A stretch of 64,000 nucleotides of DNA from JAIEOG01 sp964519985 (GTDB lineage: Bacteria; Bdellovibrionota; FAC87; UBA2466), in NCBI GenBank assembly GCA_964519985.1, contig CAZFMF010000008.1, positions 1-64,000 on the forward strand, in the 5' to 3' direction. The notes under the pieces were generated by a model that was not told the DNA's origin, ran no database searches, and worked only from the letters and a program-made list of their open reading frames with translations. The stretch's first letter is position 1. Each line of letters opens with the position of its first letter. This document shows positions 39,425 through 48,336 of the stretch, piece by piece. A program made the translations under genes and the position numbers.

Positions 39425-39630
39425 GCGACCCGGTGGCGGAACTTAACGCGGTGGTGGCTCGGCTGGTGGGGAAGGAGATCGTGGGGGCGGAGATACGGTG
39501 GTTACACGGCGGTCACGTTCCGGAAGAACTGCGGCTGCGATTTTACGGCGGCGAGGAGCTACACATTAACGGCGTCGGTCTGCGAGACGGTGATACGGCC
39601 GTGTCGCTCGACCTGATCTCGGTCCGCTAA
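39421..39630 (+). CDS. Small hypothetical protein
   Basis: 69 residues from a GTG; strand-rich second half (LRLRFYGGEELHINGVGL). Ends the operon before a new promoter. Confidence 0.5.
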   Translation: MSDPVAELNAVVARLVGKEIVGAEIRWLHGGHVPEELRLRFYGGEELHINGVGLRDGDTAVSLDLISVR

Positions 39631-39667
39631 AATGACGCTTACCGGTGGTAGGATGGTAGCGGTCCAC

Positions 39668-39696
39668 TTGACGCCGGGTAGCTAGGCGACCATACT
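39668..39696 (+). promoter_or_regulatory. Rightward promoter
   Basis: TTGACG (39668-39673), 17 bases, CATACT (39691-39696), 25 bases before the ATG at 39721. Confidence 0.55.
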
Positions 39697-39720
39697 AGGT
39701 GTCGTCCTACCGAGATCAGT

Positions 39721-40353
39721 ATGACACCAGTTTCACCGATCGACAGGGCTGACTCGTCGCCGCCGGTATTAGCGGACCCGGCCGAGGTGCGGCGATACGT
39801 CGCCAAGCAGCACCGGTACGGCTACGACGTGGCGGAAATTACCCGGCGGGTGCGTACCAAGTTCCAGTGTGCGGCGACGCAAAAGCTAGTCCGGCACCAC
39901 CTTGCGGAGATTCGCAAGTGGGACGCCGAGGCAGCTAACATCGACCGCGAGATGGCGGTCGCCGAGCAGTTGGCCCAGCTCCGGCTGCTGCGGCAGAAGG
40001 CGTACCGGGCGTTCGATAAGAGTTCGCAACCCCTTACCAAACAAGCGGTTGTGAACGGTGAGGTGGTGGACTTGGTGGTGGAGCGGGGGGCCGACGCCCG
40101 GTTCCTGACGGTAATACTCGGGATCGTGGACCGCGAAATCGAGATGCGGGACTTGAAGCCGGTGGAGCGGAGCGAGGTGCGGGCGAGCGTGGAGTCGTTC
40201 GACTGGAACTCGTTCCTGGCTATGCCTTTACAGCGGACCGAACCGGACCCGGTGGCTTCGGCGTTCGCGGCGTTGGAGGCGATGGGGCCGCGGACGGTAG
40301 TGAGCGAAACTGCTGAGAATCCAAGCGAAAACGTAACGGAGGGTGGTAAGTGA
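39721..40353 (+). CDS. DNA-binding-like protein; candidate small terminase
   Basis: 210 residues. The first 60 carry a helix-turn-helix-like pattern (YGYDVAEITRRVRTKFQCAA, then TQKLVRHHLAEIRKW); the middle is coiled coil (ANIDREMAVAEQLAQLRLLR) and the end is flexible. That order (HTH, oligomerising helix, tail) is the plan of terminase small subunits. It lies 10 kb before terL, so a regulator is an equal alternative. Confidence 0.45.
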   Translation: MTPVSPIDRADSSPPVLADPAEVRRYVAKQHRYGYDVAEITRRVRTKFQCAATQKLVRHHLAEIRKWDAEAANIDREMAVAEQLAQLRLLRQKAYRAFDKSSQPLTKQAVVNGEVVDLVVERGADARFLTVILGIVDREIEMRDLKPVERSEVRASVESFDWNSFLAMPLQRTEPDPVASAFAALEAMGPRTVVSETAENPSENVTEGGK

Positions 40354-40757
40354 GGGACGACCAGCTATTTCGCATCGTAGAGAACAACGAGACAATCCCG
40401 CAGGACGCTCGGGACTGGATGGCTTACAACTGCTACGGTGGGGATACTGTCGGCACCGAACCCCTTATCTACGTGCGGCTTACGACGAATCCCGACGTGT
40501 TCGCCAACGTGCCGCTGCGGTTCCTGGACGAGCGGGTGGAATGGTCGATCCCGGGTGATAAGTGTGCCACGGTAGTGATCTCACACTACTGGAAAGGCAC
40601 TGACGTGTGTGTAAAGCGGGCACCGCACGTCTGTCTCGCGGTGCTGGCGGAAGTGAAGACGGAGCAAGGGGTTATGAACCAGCCGGCGGCTCCGGCGGCG
40701 GTCACGCTACCCGGCGACGACCCGCTCAAGCCGTACACGATCACGAGTGACCTGTGA
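40350..40757 (+). CDS. Hypothetical protein, 135 residues
   Basis: Begins at a GTG inside the previous stop region. Mixed alpha/beta (PLIYVRLTTNPDVFANVPLR) with several single cysteines. No family recognised. Confidence 0.55.
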   Translation: MRDDQLFRIVENNETIPQDARDWMAYNCYGGDTVGTEPLIYVRLTTNPDVFANVPLRFLDERVEWSIPGDKCATVVISHYWKGTDVCVKRAPHVCLAVLAEVKTEQGVMNQPAAPAAVTLPGDDPLKPYTITSDL

Positions 40758-40990
40758 GCACGCCCCGCACCAAGTACGAGTACCGCCGGGCTCGCCAGCC
40801 GCACCGGTGTACGGAGTGTCGCGGTAACATTGAAGTCAAGACGGTATATCTGTTTACGGCGATGCCGCCCGAGCACGAGTTCAACGCCTCGAAGCCCCGG
40901 CGGTGGTACTGTAAAAAGGTGTGCCCCGGGTGTATGAAGCGTGGTAACTGGACTGAGCCGCAACCCCGTGCTGGTAAGGGGGTTACGTGA
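40754..40990 (+). CDS. Small zinc-finger protein
   Basis: 78 residues from a GTG. CTECRGNIEVKTVYLF and CPGCMKRGN are the two knuckles of a zinc ribbon, with a basic N-terminus. GTGA overlap on both sides. Confidence 0.6.
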   Translation: MSTPRTKYEYRRARQPHRCTECRGNIEVKTVYLFTAMPPEHEFNASKPRRWYCKKVCPGCMKRGNWTEPQPRAGKGVT

Positions 40991-41193
40991 GCCACCTCGA
41001 CCGGGCGGTGCGGCTGCTGCGGGCTCAGTGTGCGGTGTACCCGTGGGTGGTGCGGGTGGACGTGGACGACAGCAGCGGGTACGAGGTGATCGTGGTGTGG
41101 GTGCGGACGGTAAAGGACTTGCGGCGGAGTGTAGTGCGGAGCGACCCGCTCGGGTATCGGACGGAAGTTCGTGTGGAGCAACGAGATGAGTAA
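40987..41193 (+). CDS. Small alpha/beta hypothetical protein
   Basis: 68 residues from a GTG: helix (LDRAVRLLRAQ), then strands (WVVRVDVDDSSGYEVIVVWV). No family recognised. Confidence 0.5.
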   Translation: MSHLDRAVRLLRAQCAVYPWVVRVDVDDSSGYEVIVVWVRTVKDLRRSVVRSDPLGYRTEVRVEQRDE

Positions 41194-41578
41194 TTTACCT
41201 CGCTGCTCGCCGAAGCCGGTGCTGCGGCCGTTCGCGGTGCCGGGTAAGGACTTGGCGACGGACGTGGCTTACGTCGCCGCGGCAATCCAGCTCGACCCGG
41301 GTATTAGTGCTCAGTGGGTGTTCGACGCGATCATGCACCACGTAGCGGAACTACCGTCGCTGCAAGAGTTTGAGAAGATCAAGGAGCGGATGGAGGAGGC
41401 GGAGTTCCAGTTGGACGAGGCTCCCCGCGAGGACGACCACTACGAGGATATGCGGGACTTGCGAAGACGCATCTCCGTGCGGATCGAGAACTTACGACAC
41501 TGGCCGGTGAACGAGATTGACGGCCAGCTTGTGAGGTTGGGGGAACGGCTGGACGACGAGTACGACGACCTGACGTAA
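41186..41578 (+). CDS. Helical hypothetical protein
   Basis: 130 residues from ATG 41186. The second half is a long charged helix (FEKIKERMEEAEFQLDEAPR, then RDLRRRISVRIENLRHW), likely coiled coil. Last gene before the terminator at 41597. Confidence 0.55.
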   Translation: MSNLPRCSPKPVLRPFAVPGKDLATDVAYVAAAIQLDPGISAQWVFDAIMHHVAELPSLQEFEKIKERMEEAEFQLDEAPREDDHYEDMRDLRRRISVRIENLRHWPVNEIDGQLVRLGERLDDEYDDLT

Positions 41579-41596
41579 CTACCGCCGTATCACACT

Positions 41597-41616
41597 TAGC
41601 CGCCTTCGGGCGGCTA
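41597..41616 (+). terminator. TTCG-loop terminator between early/middle and virion genes
   Basis: TAGCCGCC-TTCG-GGCGGCTA, an 8-bp perfect stem with a very stable tetraloop, followed by GCTGCGTTTGT. It separates the small-gene operon from the virion block; the T-run is weak, so some read-through is expected. Confidence 0.7.
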
Positions 41617-41727
41617 GCTGCGTTTGTAGGGGCGGTGGTGTGCGGTGTGTGAACGGTGGGGCGGATGTTAGGGTCTGGGGGGTGAGGGTGGGTGGACTAG
41701 TACCACACCCTCTGGTCGGAGCCTATC

Positions 41728-42183
41728 TTGGCGAACACTCAAGCGGTCTGTACTTCGTTCAAGGTTCAGTTGCTCACTGGGCAGCACGCATTCGGTACGT
41801 CTGTCGTGCGGGGTTCTACGGCGGCGGACACGTTCAAGGCCGCTCTGTATCTCACCAGTGCTACGATAAACGCCAGCACGACCACGTACACGTCCACCGG
41901 GGAACTTACGGGGACCGGCTACACCGCTACCGGGGTTACAGTGACCAACGCCGTAGCCCCAACCTCCAGCGGCACAACGGCTTACTGGACGCCGTCCGCG
42001 AGCTTCTCGTGGACGACGCTCACCTCGTCGGCGGCGTTCGACGCCGTCCTCCTGTATAATTCAACGCAGGGTGACAAGGCGGTCGCCTGTTATACGTTCG
42101 GAAGTCAGTCTGTCACTGCGGCGAACTTCAGTCTAACCCAGCCGACGAATTCGTCCACCGATGCCCTATTGCGGATCGCCTGA
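41728..42183 (+). CDS. Virion structural protein (Thr/Ser-rich, beta)
   Basis: 151 residues from a TTG behind CGGAGC. ANTQAVCTSFKVQLLTGQHA then YTATGVTVTNAVAPTSSGTT and AYWTPSASFSWTTLTSSAAF: the low-charge beta-rich style of phage decoration or tail proteins. Proteins with this beginning and a GxGYxATGVxVT centre are common in phage structural modules. First gene of the virion block. Confidence 0.65.
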   Translation: MANTQAVCTSFKVQLLTGQHAFGTSVVRGSTAADTFKAALYLTSATINASTTTYTSTGELTGTGYTATGVTVTNAVAPTSSGTTAYWTPSASFSWTTLTSSAAFDAVLLYNSTQGDKAVACYTFGSQSVTAANFSLTQPTNSSTDALLRIA

Positions 42184-42839
42184 TGCACGATATCCCGGCC
42201 GATTCACGACTTACGTTCGTGGAACGTATCCCCGGCACCCGCAAAGCCCTGTATAGGTGCTCATGCGGTGTGACTAAGGCGTTCTTCACCTACAACGTAA
42301 AGTCAGGAGCCTCAAGCTCTTGCGGCTGTTACAACCGTGAAGTTTTGCGAGATCGAGACCACAGTAATGCCCCGAAGAAGCACGGGCATAATGTAGGTGG
42401 CAAGAAATCACGTCTGTACATGGTCTGGGAAGCGATGTGGCGACGGTGCTCGGCCACGAACGCGGCAGACTACGCCCGGTACGGCGGTCGCGGTATCACC
42501 GTTTGCGAGCGATGGTCGTCGTTCGCTGAGTTTCTAGCCGATATGGGAGAGTGTCCAGCCGGTAAGAGCCTAGACCGGATCGACAACAACGGCCCATATT
42601 CGCCGGAGAACTGTCGCTGGGCTACCCGCGTCGAGCAGAGTAATAACAAGCGTAGTAACGTGGTCATCACGTTCAACGGTATTACGAAGACCCGGGCCGA
42701 ATGGGCTCGGGAACTCGGAGTGAGTCAGGGGCAGATCAAGCAACGGCAACGGCGAGGTATGTCCGTAGAACAGATTCTTGACCCGACCCCTCTGCCGCTC
42801 GGTCCAAAAGGTCCGCGAAAGAAGAAAGACCCCGCCTAA
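42183..42839 (+). CDS. HNH homing endonuclease
   Basis: 218 residues. CSCGVTK...CGCYNRE is the N-terminal zinc part; YGGRGITVCERWSSFAEFLA and LDRIDNNGPYSPENCRW are the HNH core with its RIDNNGxY loop; the end has a helix-turn-helix (TRAEWARELGVSQGQIKQR). Shares a base with the preceding virion gene (TGATG). It resembles 53230-53889. A free-standing mobile endonuclease. Confidence 0.85.
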   Translation: MHDIPADSRLTFVERIPGTRKALYRCSCGVTKAFFTYNVKSGASSSCGCYNREVLRDRDHSNAPKKHGHNVGGKKSRLYMVWEAMWRRCSATNAADYARYGGRGITVCERWSSFAEFLADMGECPAGKSLDRIDNNGPYSPENCRWATRVEQSNNKRSNVVITFNGITKTRAEWARELGVSQGQIKQRQRRGMSVEQILDPTPLPLGPKGPRKKKDPA

Positions 42840-42865
42840 CCCCTCCGCCCGGACCGAGCTATACC

Positions 42866-43033
42866 GTGCCCCCGACCGACGCCGAGTTCGTGAACCGCAT
42901 CTTCCTCGGGACGGTGTTTTGTGCGGTGGTGTGCTGCGTCATAGCGGGGGTCGCAATCGCGTGGGCGGCCCGGGTGACGATCCGCTGTAACCGCCACGAG
43001 GCCCGGCTGGATGACCTGGAGGGACGCCGGTAA
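42866..43033 (+). CDS. 55-residue single-pass membrane protein
   Basis: Read from a GTG at 42866: PPTDAEFVNRIFLGTVFCAV, then a hydrophobic helix and a charged tail (HEARLDDLEGRR). Its TAA shares a base with the next ATG. The position in the virion block allows a holin or tail-associated role; it has only one helix, so this is open. Confidence 0.55.
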   Translation: MPPTDAEFVNRIFLGTVFCAVVCCVIAGVAIAWAARVTIRCNRHEARLDDLEGRR

Positions 43034-43509
43034 TGCCTACGCCGCAACAACTTAAAGCCGAGATCGAGGGCGGGGCACTGGCCTCGGCCCTCGCACCGCA
43101 TTGGGCAGCCGGTAACGACCGGACCGTAGCCGCGATGCTGAACGCGGTCACGACGACGCGGCTCGCCCCGATGCGGGTGAGCGTACTGGCGATGTTCCTC
43201 GTCGAGCGGGGTAAGTTGCGGGCGGTGTGCGAGGCTAAGGATAACGCCTTACTACCGGCCGGGGTACGAGATGTGTCGTTCCTACTCAACAAACTCATGG
43301 ACGGGGCGGCGGACCGGGACGTGGACCCGAACCACCCCAAGCACGTCGCCCTCCTGGATGCCCTGGTGTCCGCTTCGGTACTGTCGGCGGAGGACAAGGC
43401 GGCGTGGCTGACCGCCTGCACGGTGCCGGCGTCCCGGGCGGAAGTGGTGTTCGGGGCGGGGTTTACGGTGAGTGAGCAACTGGTCGGTCACGCCCGGAAC
43501 GGGGAGTAA
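43033..43509 (+). CDS. Phage structural-module protein, helical
   Basis: 158 residues: MPTPQQLKAEIEGGALASAL, ALAPHWAAGNDRTVAAMLNA, then helices. Similar helical proteins (QLKAEI...LAPxxAAGNDxxxAxxLN) sit in tail modules of other phages; exact function unknown. It precedes two beta-rich virion proteins. Confidence 0.6.
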   Translation: MPTPQQLKAEIEGGALASALAPHWAAGNDRTVAAMLNAVTTTRLAPMRVSVLAMFLVERGKLRAVCEAKDNALLPAGVRDVSFLLNKLMDGAADRDVDPNHPKHVALLDALVSASVLSAEDKAAWLTACTVPASRAEVVFGAGFTVSEQLVGHARNGE

Positions 43510-43515
43510 TGACGC

Positions 43516-44016
43516 ATGGCGGACGTAAAGGTAGCGTGGGGGACGGCAGTAACGGGGACGGGCGGGATCAACTCGCTCGCCACGAGTTCGACGTGGGTGG
43601 CGGGGTATGAGTGGTACGTCGTGGATAACGGGACCGAGAAGGCTCTGGACTGGCTCCACCAGGGGTACGTTACCGTCGGTACTACCCCTACCGCCAACAC
43701 GCAGATCAAAATCTGGCTGGTCGGGAGCTACGACGGGAGTACGTGGCCCGACGTGATCGACGGCACGCCCTCGGCCGAGACATGGACAAGTGCTGGCGTG
43801 CGTGACAGTTGCGCCAAACTAGCGGCGACGCTTATCGTGGACGCGACGACTAGTAACGTGGCGTACCCTTTCTTCTTTTCGACGGCGAGCTTGTTCGGCG
43901 GGAGCTGTCCGCAGAAGATAGCCGCATTTGTGTCGCACAATAGTGGTGTCAATTTGAACAGCACCGCCGGGAATCAGGTGTACGCGACCCGTCCCGTCTA
44001 CGTGACGGTGACGTAA
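43516..44016 (+). CDS. Virion structural protein (beta-rich)
   Basis: 166 residues: WGTAVTGTGGINSLATSSTW, WLVGSYDGSTWPDVIDGTPS. Low charge, Ser/Thr/Gly-rich, no signal peptide, like phage tail or decoration proteins. It stands one base before the fibre-like gene. Confidence 0.65.
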   Translation: MADVKVAWGTAVTGTGGINSLATSSTWVAGYEWYVVDNGTEKALDWLHQGYVTVGTTPTANTQIKIWLVGSYDGSTWPDVIDGTPSAETWTSAGVRDSCAKLAATLIVDATTSNVAYPFFFSTASLFGGSCPQKIAAFVSHNSGVNLNSTAGNQVYATRPVYVTVT

Positions 44017-46146
44017 ATGATCGGGTGGTATCTCAACGCCAGTACCCCCGCCCTAAACCGATCGCCGGGCGGGGTTTCCGTCGCCCAGTGGCTCCTCGGG
44101 ACCACCGGGTGCGGCGGCCTTGTGTGGCCGGACGAGACCGGTCTTACGGCGGGGGCGACGGTATCGTCGTCAGCAAAATGGGTCGGGTCTCCCGGATCGC
44201 CTTCGTTAGCTGAGGTGGAAGCGTCGGGCGGTAACGGAGTTACGCTGGCCCTACCTTACGTCGGCGGGGTCGGAGGGAGTACCTACGGCGATTCCTGGAT
44301 ACTGTCGTTCTGGTTCACGCCGTTGTCGTTCGGGTCGGGGACGTACAACAACGTCATTGACGAAGCAAATCGGTGGCTCAGTTCGTTTTACAACTCGTCC
44401 GGCACGAACACGTTCGCGTCCACGTTCGGAACGCTGACCGCCGGCGTTCGCTACCGCCTATCGCTGGCATACTGCTCGACCGGGACGACCGCAACTGTAC
44501 CGGGGGTGCGGACTTACACGAATGCCGTCGGATTCGGGACGACGGGATACGCGGCCGGTACGGACCCGTTCATCACGATGGGTACGACGATGTCGGTATC
44601 CCTCGGCGGGAACCCATCGGGCGGGGCGTCCGGGTTCATGACGGCCCGGTATGGCGGTATTCGATTCGTCCGGTATCAGGCCGGGAGTGCCACGACGGTC
44701 GCCGATCAGTTAGTCGCCCTCGATTATCGAGAAGCGTCTCTCGGATACCCGACGTTCCTCAACCGTTGGTCCCGGCGAAACTGGATTTTCGGCCAGAGTG
44801 GGTCGTCCCCCGTCACCGTCGCCCTCACCGGTCAATCCACCACGTCCGCCCTCGGTACGCTCACCCCGTCCGCAGCCGTAACTCTCACCGGATTAGCAGG
44901 TACGGGCGGAACCGGCACGCTCTCGCCGACCCTCTCGCCTACTCTAACCGGACAGTACGTAACCGCCTACGGCCCTACTTCGATCCCGTGTCCTGATGGT
45001 CAGGCCCGGCAGTACGACGTAGGTCCGTTCACCGGCGGGACGGGCGACTACGCCACGCTCACCGGGACGGTAAGGGTCAGCCGGGACACGGCTTACGACG
45101 AGGACGGTGCCGACACCGGATTCTGGCGGGTCGGGTACTCGGGCACAGTCGGGCCGTGGACGGTGGTACTCCAGTACGCGACCCCGGTAGACGGTTCGAC
45201 CCGGTTTTTGGCGGTATTCTGTTCGTCCGCTGCTCCCGCCGACATGAGCTACGGGCAGGACACGGGCGTTACGAGCTGCTGCGGAACGTATACCACGTTC
45301 AGCGAGGGCGGGAGTGGCACCGGCACCCAGCCCGACCCGCCCGACGTAGCCCCGGTCGGGTTGTGCGACGGGTGCGGAGACCTGTTCCCGACCGCCGCCG
45401 TAGCTCAGACCGGGCAAGCCGTTACGTCCGCCGCCGGGACCGTCACGTACTCCGCATCGACCGCCCTGACCGGATTGTCCTCAACAACGGACACGGGGAC
45501 GCTCACCCCCGAGACCGGCTACGTTCTATCGCTGACCGGGCAGGAAATTACAGCTTCGACCGGGTCGCCGACGCCCGCGGTAGCCACCTCCCTCACCGGA
45601 GACAACGCCACGGGGGCGGCCGGGACGATGGTGGTGGGTGTGGCGTATACGCTGGTCGGGAACGGGGTTACGACCGCGGCCGGGGCGGTGACGGTTACGA
45701 TTGCCGCGACGCTAACGGGCGACGCTGCTACGACCGCGGCCGGGACGCTCACCGCAGACCTGTCCGCAGCCCTGACCGGCAACAGCACGACTACCACCAC
45801 CGGGACGCTAACCCCGGAACTGGCCGCCGCGATCGTCGGCCTCTCGACCACGCCAGCTCAGGGCACGATCGACCCGCAGACGGGTTGGCTGATCCCGCTC
45901 ACCGGGCAGAGCGTCACCATAAGTCAGGGCACGCTCGGGGTTAGTATCACGGTCGGGATCACCGGGCAGTCGGCGGCGGTGAGCCAGGGGTCGTTGACGG
46001 CGAGCGTCTACGTACCGTTCGGCGAGCTGTACGGAAAATGGGCGTACCCCCAACCTAAGACGGGCCGGTGGCAGTACACTAGTCCGAAGGCCGGTAAGTG
46101 GACGTATCCGGACGAACTAGCGGGGCGGTGGACGCCGTCCGTGTAA
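44017..46146 (+). CDS. Tail-fibre-like protein with LTGQ repeats
   Basis: 709 residues. Residues 1-260 form a lectin-like beta domain (DSWILSFWFTPLSFGSGTYN, a laminin-G/concanavalin style). From ~265 on there are about ten units of the type LTGQSxTTAxGTLTPxxA, interrupted by a cysteine-containing domain (about 320-465). The C-terminus repeats G-[KR]-W-x-Y (GKWAYPQ, GRWQYTS, GKWTYPD, GRW). It could bind host surface sugars; repeats may extend the fibre. Confidence 0.75.
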   Translation: MIGWYLNASTPALNRSPGGVSVAQWLLGTTGCGGLVWPDETGLTAGATVSSSAKWVGSPGSPSLAEVEASGGNGVTLALPYVGGVGGSTYGDSWILSFWFTPLSFGSGTYNNVIDEANRWLSSFYNSSGTNTFASTFGTLTAGVRYRLSLAYCSTGTTATVPGVRTYTNAVGFGTTGYAAGTDPFITMGTTMSVSLGGNPSGGASGFMTARYGGIRFVRYQAGSATTVADQLVALDYREASLGYPTFLNRWSRRNWIFGQSGSSPVTVALTGQSTTSALGTLTPSAAVTLTGLAGTGGTGTLSPTLSPTLTGQYVTAYGPTSIPCPDGQARQYDVGPFTGGTGDYATLTGTVRVSRDTAYDEDGADTGFWRVGYSGTVGPWTVVLQYATPVDGSTRFLAVFCSSAAPADMSYGQDTGVTSCCGTYTTFSEGGSGTGTQPDPPDVAPVGLCDGCGDLFPTAAVAQTGQAVTSAAGTVTYSASTALTGLSSTTDTGTLTPETGYVLSLTGQEITASTGSPTPAVATSLTGDNATGAAGTMVVGVAYTLVGNGVTTAAGAVTVTIAATLTGDAATTAAGTLTADLSAALTGNSTTTTTGTLTPELAAAIVGLSTTPAQGTIDPQTGWLIPLTGQSVTISQGTLGVSITVGITGQSAAVSQGSLTASVYVPFGELYGKWAYPQPKTGRWQYTSPKAGKWTYPDELAGRWTPSV

Positions 46147-46188
46147 GAAATAGTGGGGCGGATTCCTTACAACTGACCCGGTATCTTG

Positions 46189-46527
46189 ATGGCCGTTGAC
46201 CCCAACAACCAGAGCTACGCCCTGTACCGGGGCGAGGACGTGACGGTCGTGCTCACCGGCACCGACGGCACGAACCCGACCGGTTGGACGATGATCGCCA
46301 CGGTAGCCGAGGCGCCGGGGGTGATCCCGCCCGAAGCCAGCACCACGACCGTAACCGTAGGCGGGAGCAGCCCTTACACGCTCACGTTCTCGTTCACCCG
46401 GGCACAAACGCTGCTCTGGCCCGAGACTCTGATCGCGTGGGACATCTGGCGGACGAACAGCGGGTATAACTTACGGCTGGCGGGCGGGAGCTTTACGGTG
46501 CTGCCGAGTGCCCGGGATAACGAGTAG
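46189..46527 (+). CDS. Small virion protein (baseplate/fibre-like)
   Basis: 112 residues: YALYRGEDVTVVLTGTDGTN, strands, and IAWDIWRTNSGYNLRLAGGS. The layout resembles BppU-like N-terminal or Ig-like phage domains (an R-G-x-D start and a W-D-I-x-R strand). A TTG one codon before the ATG is an alternative start. Confidence 0.55.
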   Translation: MAVDPNNQSYALYRGEDVTVVLTGTDGTNPTGWTMIATVAEAPGVIPPEASTTTVTVGGSSPYTLTFSFTRAQTLLWPETLIAWDIWRTNSGYNLRLAGGSFTVLPSARDNE

Positions 46528-46537
46528 GAGGGGTGAT

Positions 46538-46816
46538 GTGGATTATCCGAAGCTACCCGATGGCATGATGGGGTTCACGACGGAGCAGATCGCTGAAATT
46601 ATGCGGGACGACGCGGGCGTGGTGATCACGATCCCGCCGGACCGCATTTCGCTCGCCCGCAAGCCGGCCACCGGCTTTATCAGGTGTGGAGACGTGGCTA
46701 AGGTCGTGAGCGAGCAGACGTTTAGCGAAGCCGAGATACTGGAAATCTACGGCGAAAAACGCGGACGACTCCTGCTCGACAACGCCAACAAGTTGCCCGA
46801 AACGGAGCAATCATGA
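46538..46816 (+). CDS. Hypothetical protein, 92 residues
   Basis: GTG start with AGGAGGGGTGAT upstream. Alpha/beta (GFTTEQIAEIMRDDAGVVIT) with helix SEAEILEIYGEKRGRLLLDN. Overlaps a tiny frame by four bases. In the virion block; role unknown. Confidence 0.55.
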   Translation: MDYPKLPDGMMGFTTEQIAEIMRDDAGVVITIPPDRISLARKPATGFIRCGDVAKVVSEQTFSEAEILEIYGEKRGRLLLDNANKLPETEQS

Positions 46817-46881
46817 TCACGGTGAACGTCAGGGCTGACGACCGCAACACCTCCGACCAACCCACCGTCGTCGGGAGCTAA
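46813..46881 (+). CDS. Possible 22-residue peptide
   Basis: ATG 46813 overlaps the preceding stop (ATGA) and the frame reads MITVNVRADDRNTSDQPTVV to a stop three bases before the next GTG. The tight coupling supports translation, but the length is too small to judge. Confidence 0.3.
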   Translation: MITVNVRADDRNTSDQPTVVGS

Positions 46882-46883
46882 CC

Positions 46884-47447
46884 GTGCCGTTCCTGCCGCG
46901 TAACCCCGAGCACCACACCGCGGACGTGGTCGCGTTGCACCGGGCCACGCTCGAAAACCCGCTCGATGACACGCCGCACCTCGTCTACGCGGACGCGATG
47001 GACGACGCGGGTGCCCACGAGGAGGCCCACACGCTGCGGCGGCTGGTGAAGCTGCGGGCGGCGATCGGGACGAAGATACCTACTCCCCCGCGGAGCGGTA
47101 AACCGGTTACGGCGTATAAGGATAAGTTGCCCGTCACTAACGTGGCTGCTAACCCGGACCCGGATCGGCAACGGCACGAAACCGGTCCGCACATTCGCCT
47201 CCCCGACATCAAGACGGCGGAGTTACCGGCCGCGGGTGATCGGAACCGACGGGCGAGCTGGGAGCACGACCGTTACTTACGATTCGTCCCAGAAACCGGC
47301 GGGGCGATGATCGGGGCGAGGCAACGGGTGGCGAATTATCATCGGCGACTACGGACGCCGTATAACGCTTACGAGTACGGTCCGACACGAGCTTTCATCC
47401 ACAGCGACACCGTGAAACACCTCCTCGGAGAGACCGATGCCCAGTAA
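46884..47447 (+). CDS. TIGR02996-domain protein
   Basis: 187 residues from a GTG. ATLENPLDDTPHLVYADAMD (about 18-37) is a TIGR02996 domain, with DDAGAHEEAHTLRRLV behind it. The remaining 130 residues are basic and lack the usual Gemmata repeats. It sits between virion genes. Confidence 0.75.
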   Translation: MPFLPRNPEHHTADVVALHRATLENPLDDTPHLVYADAMDDAGAHEEAHTLRRLVKLRAAIGTKIPTPPRSGKPVTAYKDKLPVTNVAANPDPDRQRHETGPHIRLPDIKTAELPAAGDRNRRASWEHDRYLRFVPETGGAMIGARQRVANYHRRLRTPYNAYEYGPTRAFIHSDTVKHLLGETDAQ

Positions 47448-47778
47448 CCTCGATGTCGATACCACCGCCGAACGCCTCTACCCCAACGAAAACGTGTTCC
47501 GGTGCCAGAACGGGGTTTACATCAAGGCCGCCCCCGGCAACTCGGGGGTGGTGTACGTGGGGTTCGCTAACACCGTCACGGCCGGGACCGCGGCCGACAC
47601 CGACGGCTACCCCCTGAGTGCCGGGCAGGAGCGGCTTGTTAGCCCCGGGGAAGTGCTGAACCAAGACTGCTACAACATCTGGGTGATCGGGTCAGCCGCG
47701 AATCAGGCGGTGTTCTTCGAGCCGGTGACGAACACGCCGCTCGGGTACGACCAAGTTACCTACACACCGTCGGTGTAA
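47437..47778 (+). CDS. Small virion protein
   Basis: 113 residues: NGVYIKAAPGNSGVVYVGFA, NTVTAGTAADTDGYPLSAGQ, YNIWVIGSAANQAVFF. This is the small beta-barrel type (K-A-x-x-x-N-x-G-x-V-Y-V-G ... D-G-x-P-L-x-x-G) common among phage structural proteins. Overlaps the TIGR02996 gene by 11 bases. Confidence 0.65.
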   Translation: MPSNLDVDTTAERLYPNENVFRCQNGVYIKAAPGNSGVVYVGFANTVTAGTAADTDGYPLSAGQERLVSPGEVLNQDCYNIWVIGSAANQAVFFEPVTNTPLGYDQVTYTPSV

Positions 47779-47779
47779 C

Positions 47780-48034
47780 GTGGCGAAACGGAAACGACGC
47801 GACGACCGCCCCGACGTAGCCAACGTGCCGCACCCGGTCTGCACGGCGTGCCTTACGTCGCCGGGGATCGTATACGACGCGGGCGTGGAAATGTGTCGAG
47901 AGTGTTACGACGCGGTCTCGACCCGGTTCCGGCTGCACTTCAACAGTTACGGCGGTTGGCACCGGTTCTACACCCCGGATAATAATCCCGGGTTCGACAA
48001 CGTCGTGCGGTGTCTGGAGGACGGCGGGACGTGA
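47780..48034 (+). CDS. Small zinc-knuckle protein
   Basis: 84 residues from a GTG; CTACLTSPGIVYDAGVEMC with RECYD forms a zinc site. The basic start (AKRKRRDDRPD) suggests nucleic acid contact. GTGA overlap with the next gene. Confidence 0.55.
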   Translation: MAKRKRRDDRPDVANVPHPVCTACLTSPGIVYDAGVEMCRECYDAVSTRFRLHFNSYGGWHRFYTPDNNPGFDNVVRCLEDGGT

Positions 48035-48336
48035 CCTACATCCCCGACGCCGACCTGATCGCCCCGCCCCTCTGCCCCGAGTGCGGGCTGGAGACGGTGT
48101 GGTCAGGGTTCGACTACGAGTGTCCGGTTGTGGTGGGGGTGGTGGATTACGAGTACGTCATGCCGCCCGACGAGCCGACCGAGTCGCCGCCGCTCTGTCC
48201 CGAGTGTGGGGCGGAAATGTACGAGGACCGCGGCCGGTACGACTGGGTGTGTCCGACCCGGTATCACGCCGCGGACATCGAGAACTATTCCGGCGAGCCG
48301 GACCCGGTGGATGAGGACTCGCCCGATGGACAGTGA
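48031..48336 (+). CDS. Double zinc-ribbon protein
   Basis: 101 residues from a GTG. CPECGLETVWSGFDYEC and CPECGAEMYEDRGRYDWVC are two copies of the same four-cysteine ribbon, an internal duplication. The tail is acidic. Overlaps the next TIGR02996 gene by 11 bases. Confidence 0.6.
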   Translation: MTYIPDADLIAPPLCPECGLETVWSGFDYECPVVVGVVDYEYVMPPDEPTESPPLCPECGAEMYEDRGRYDWVCPTRYHAADIENYSGEPDPVDEDSPDGQ

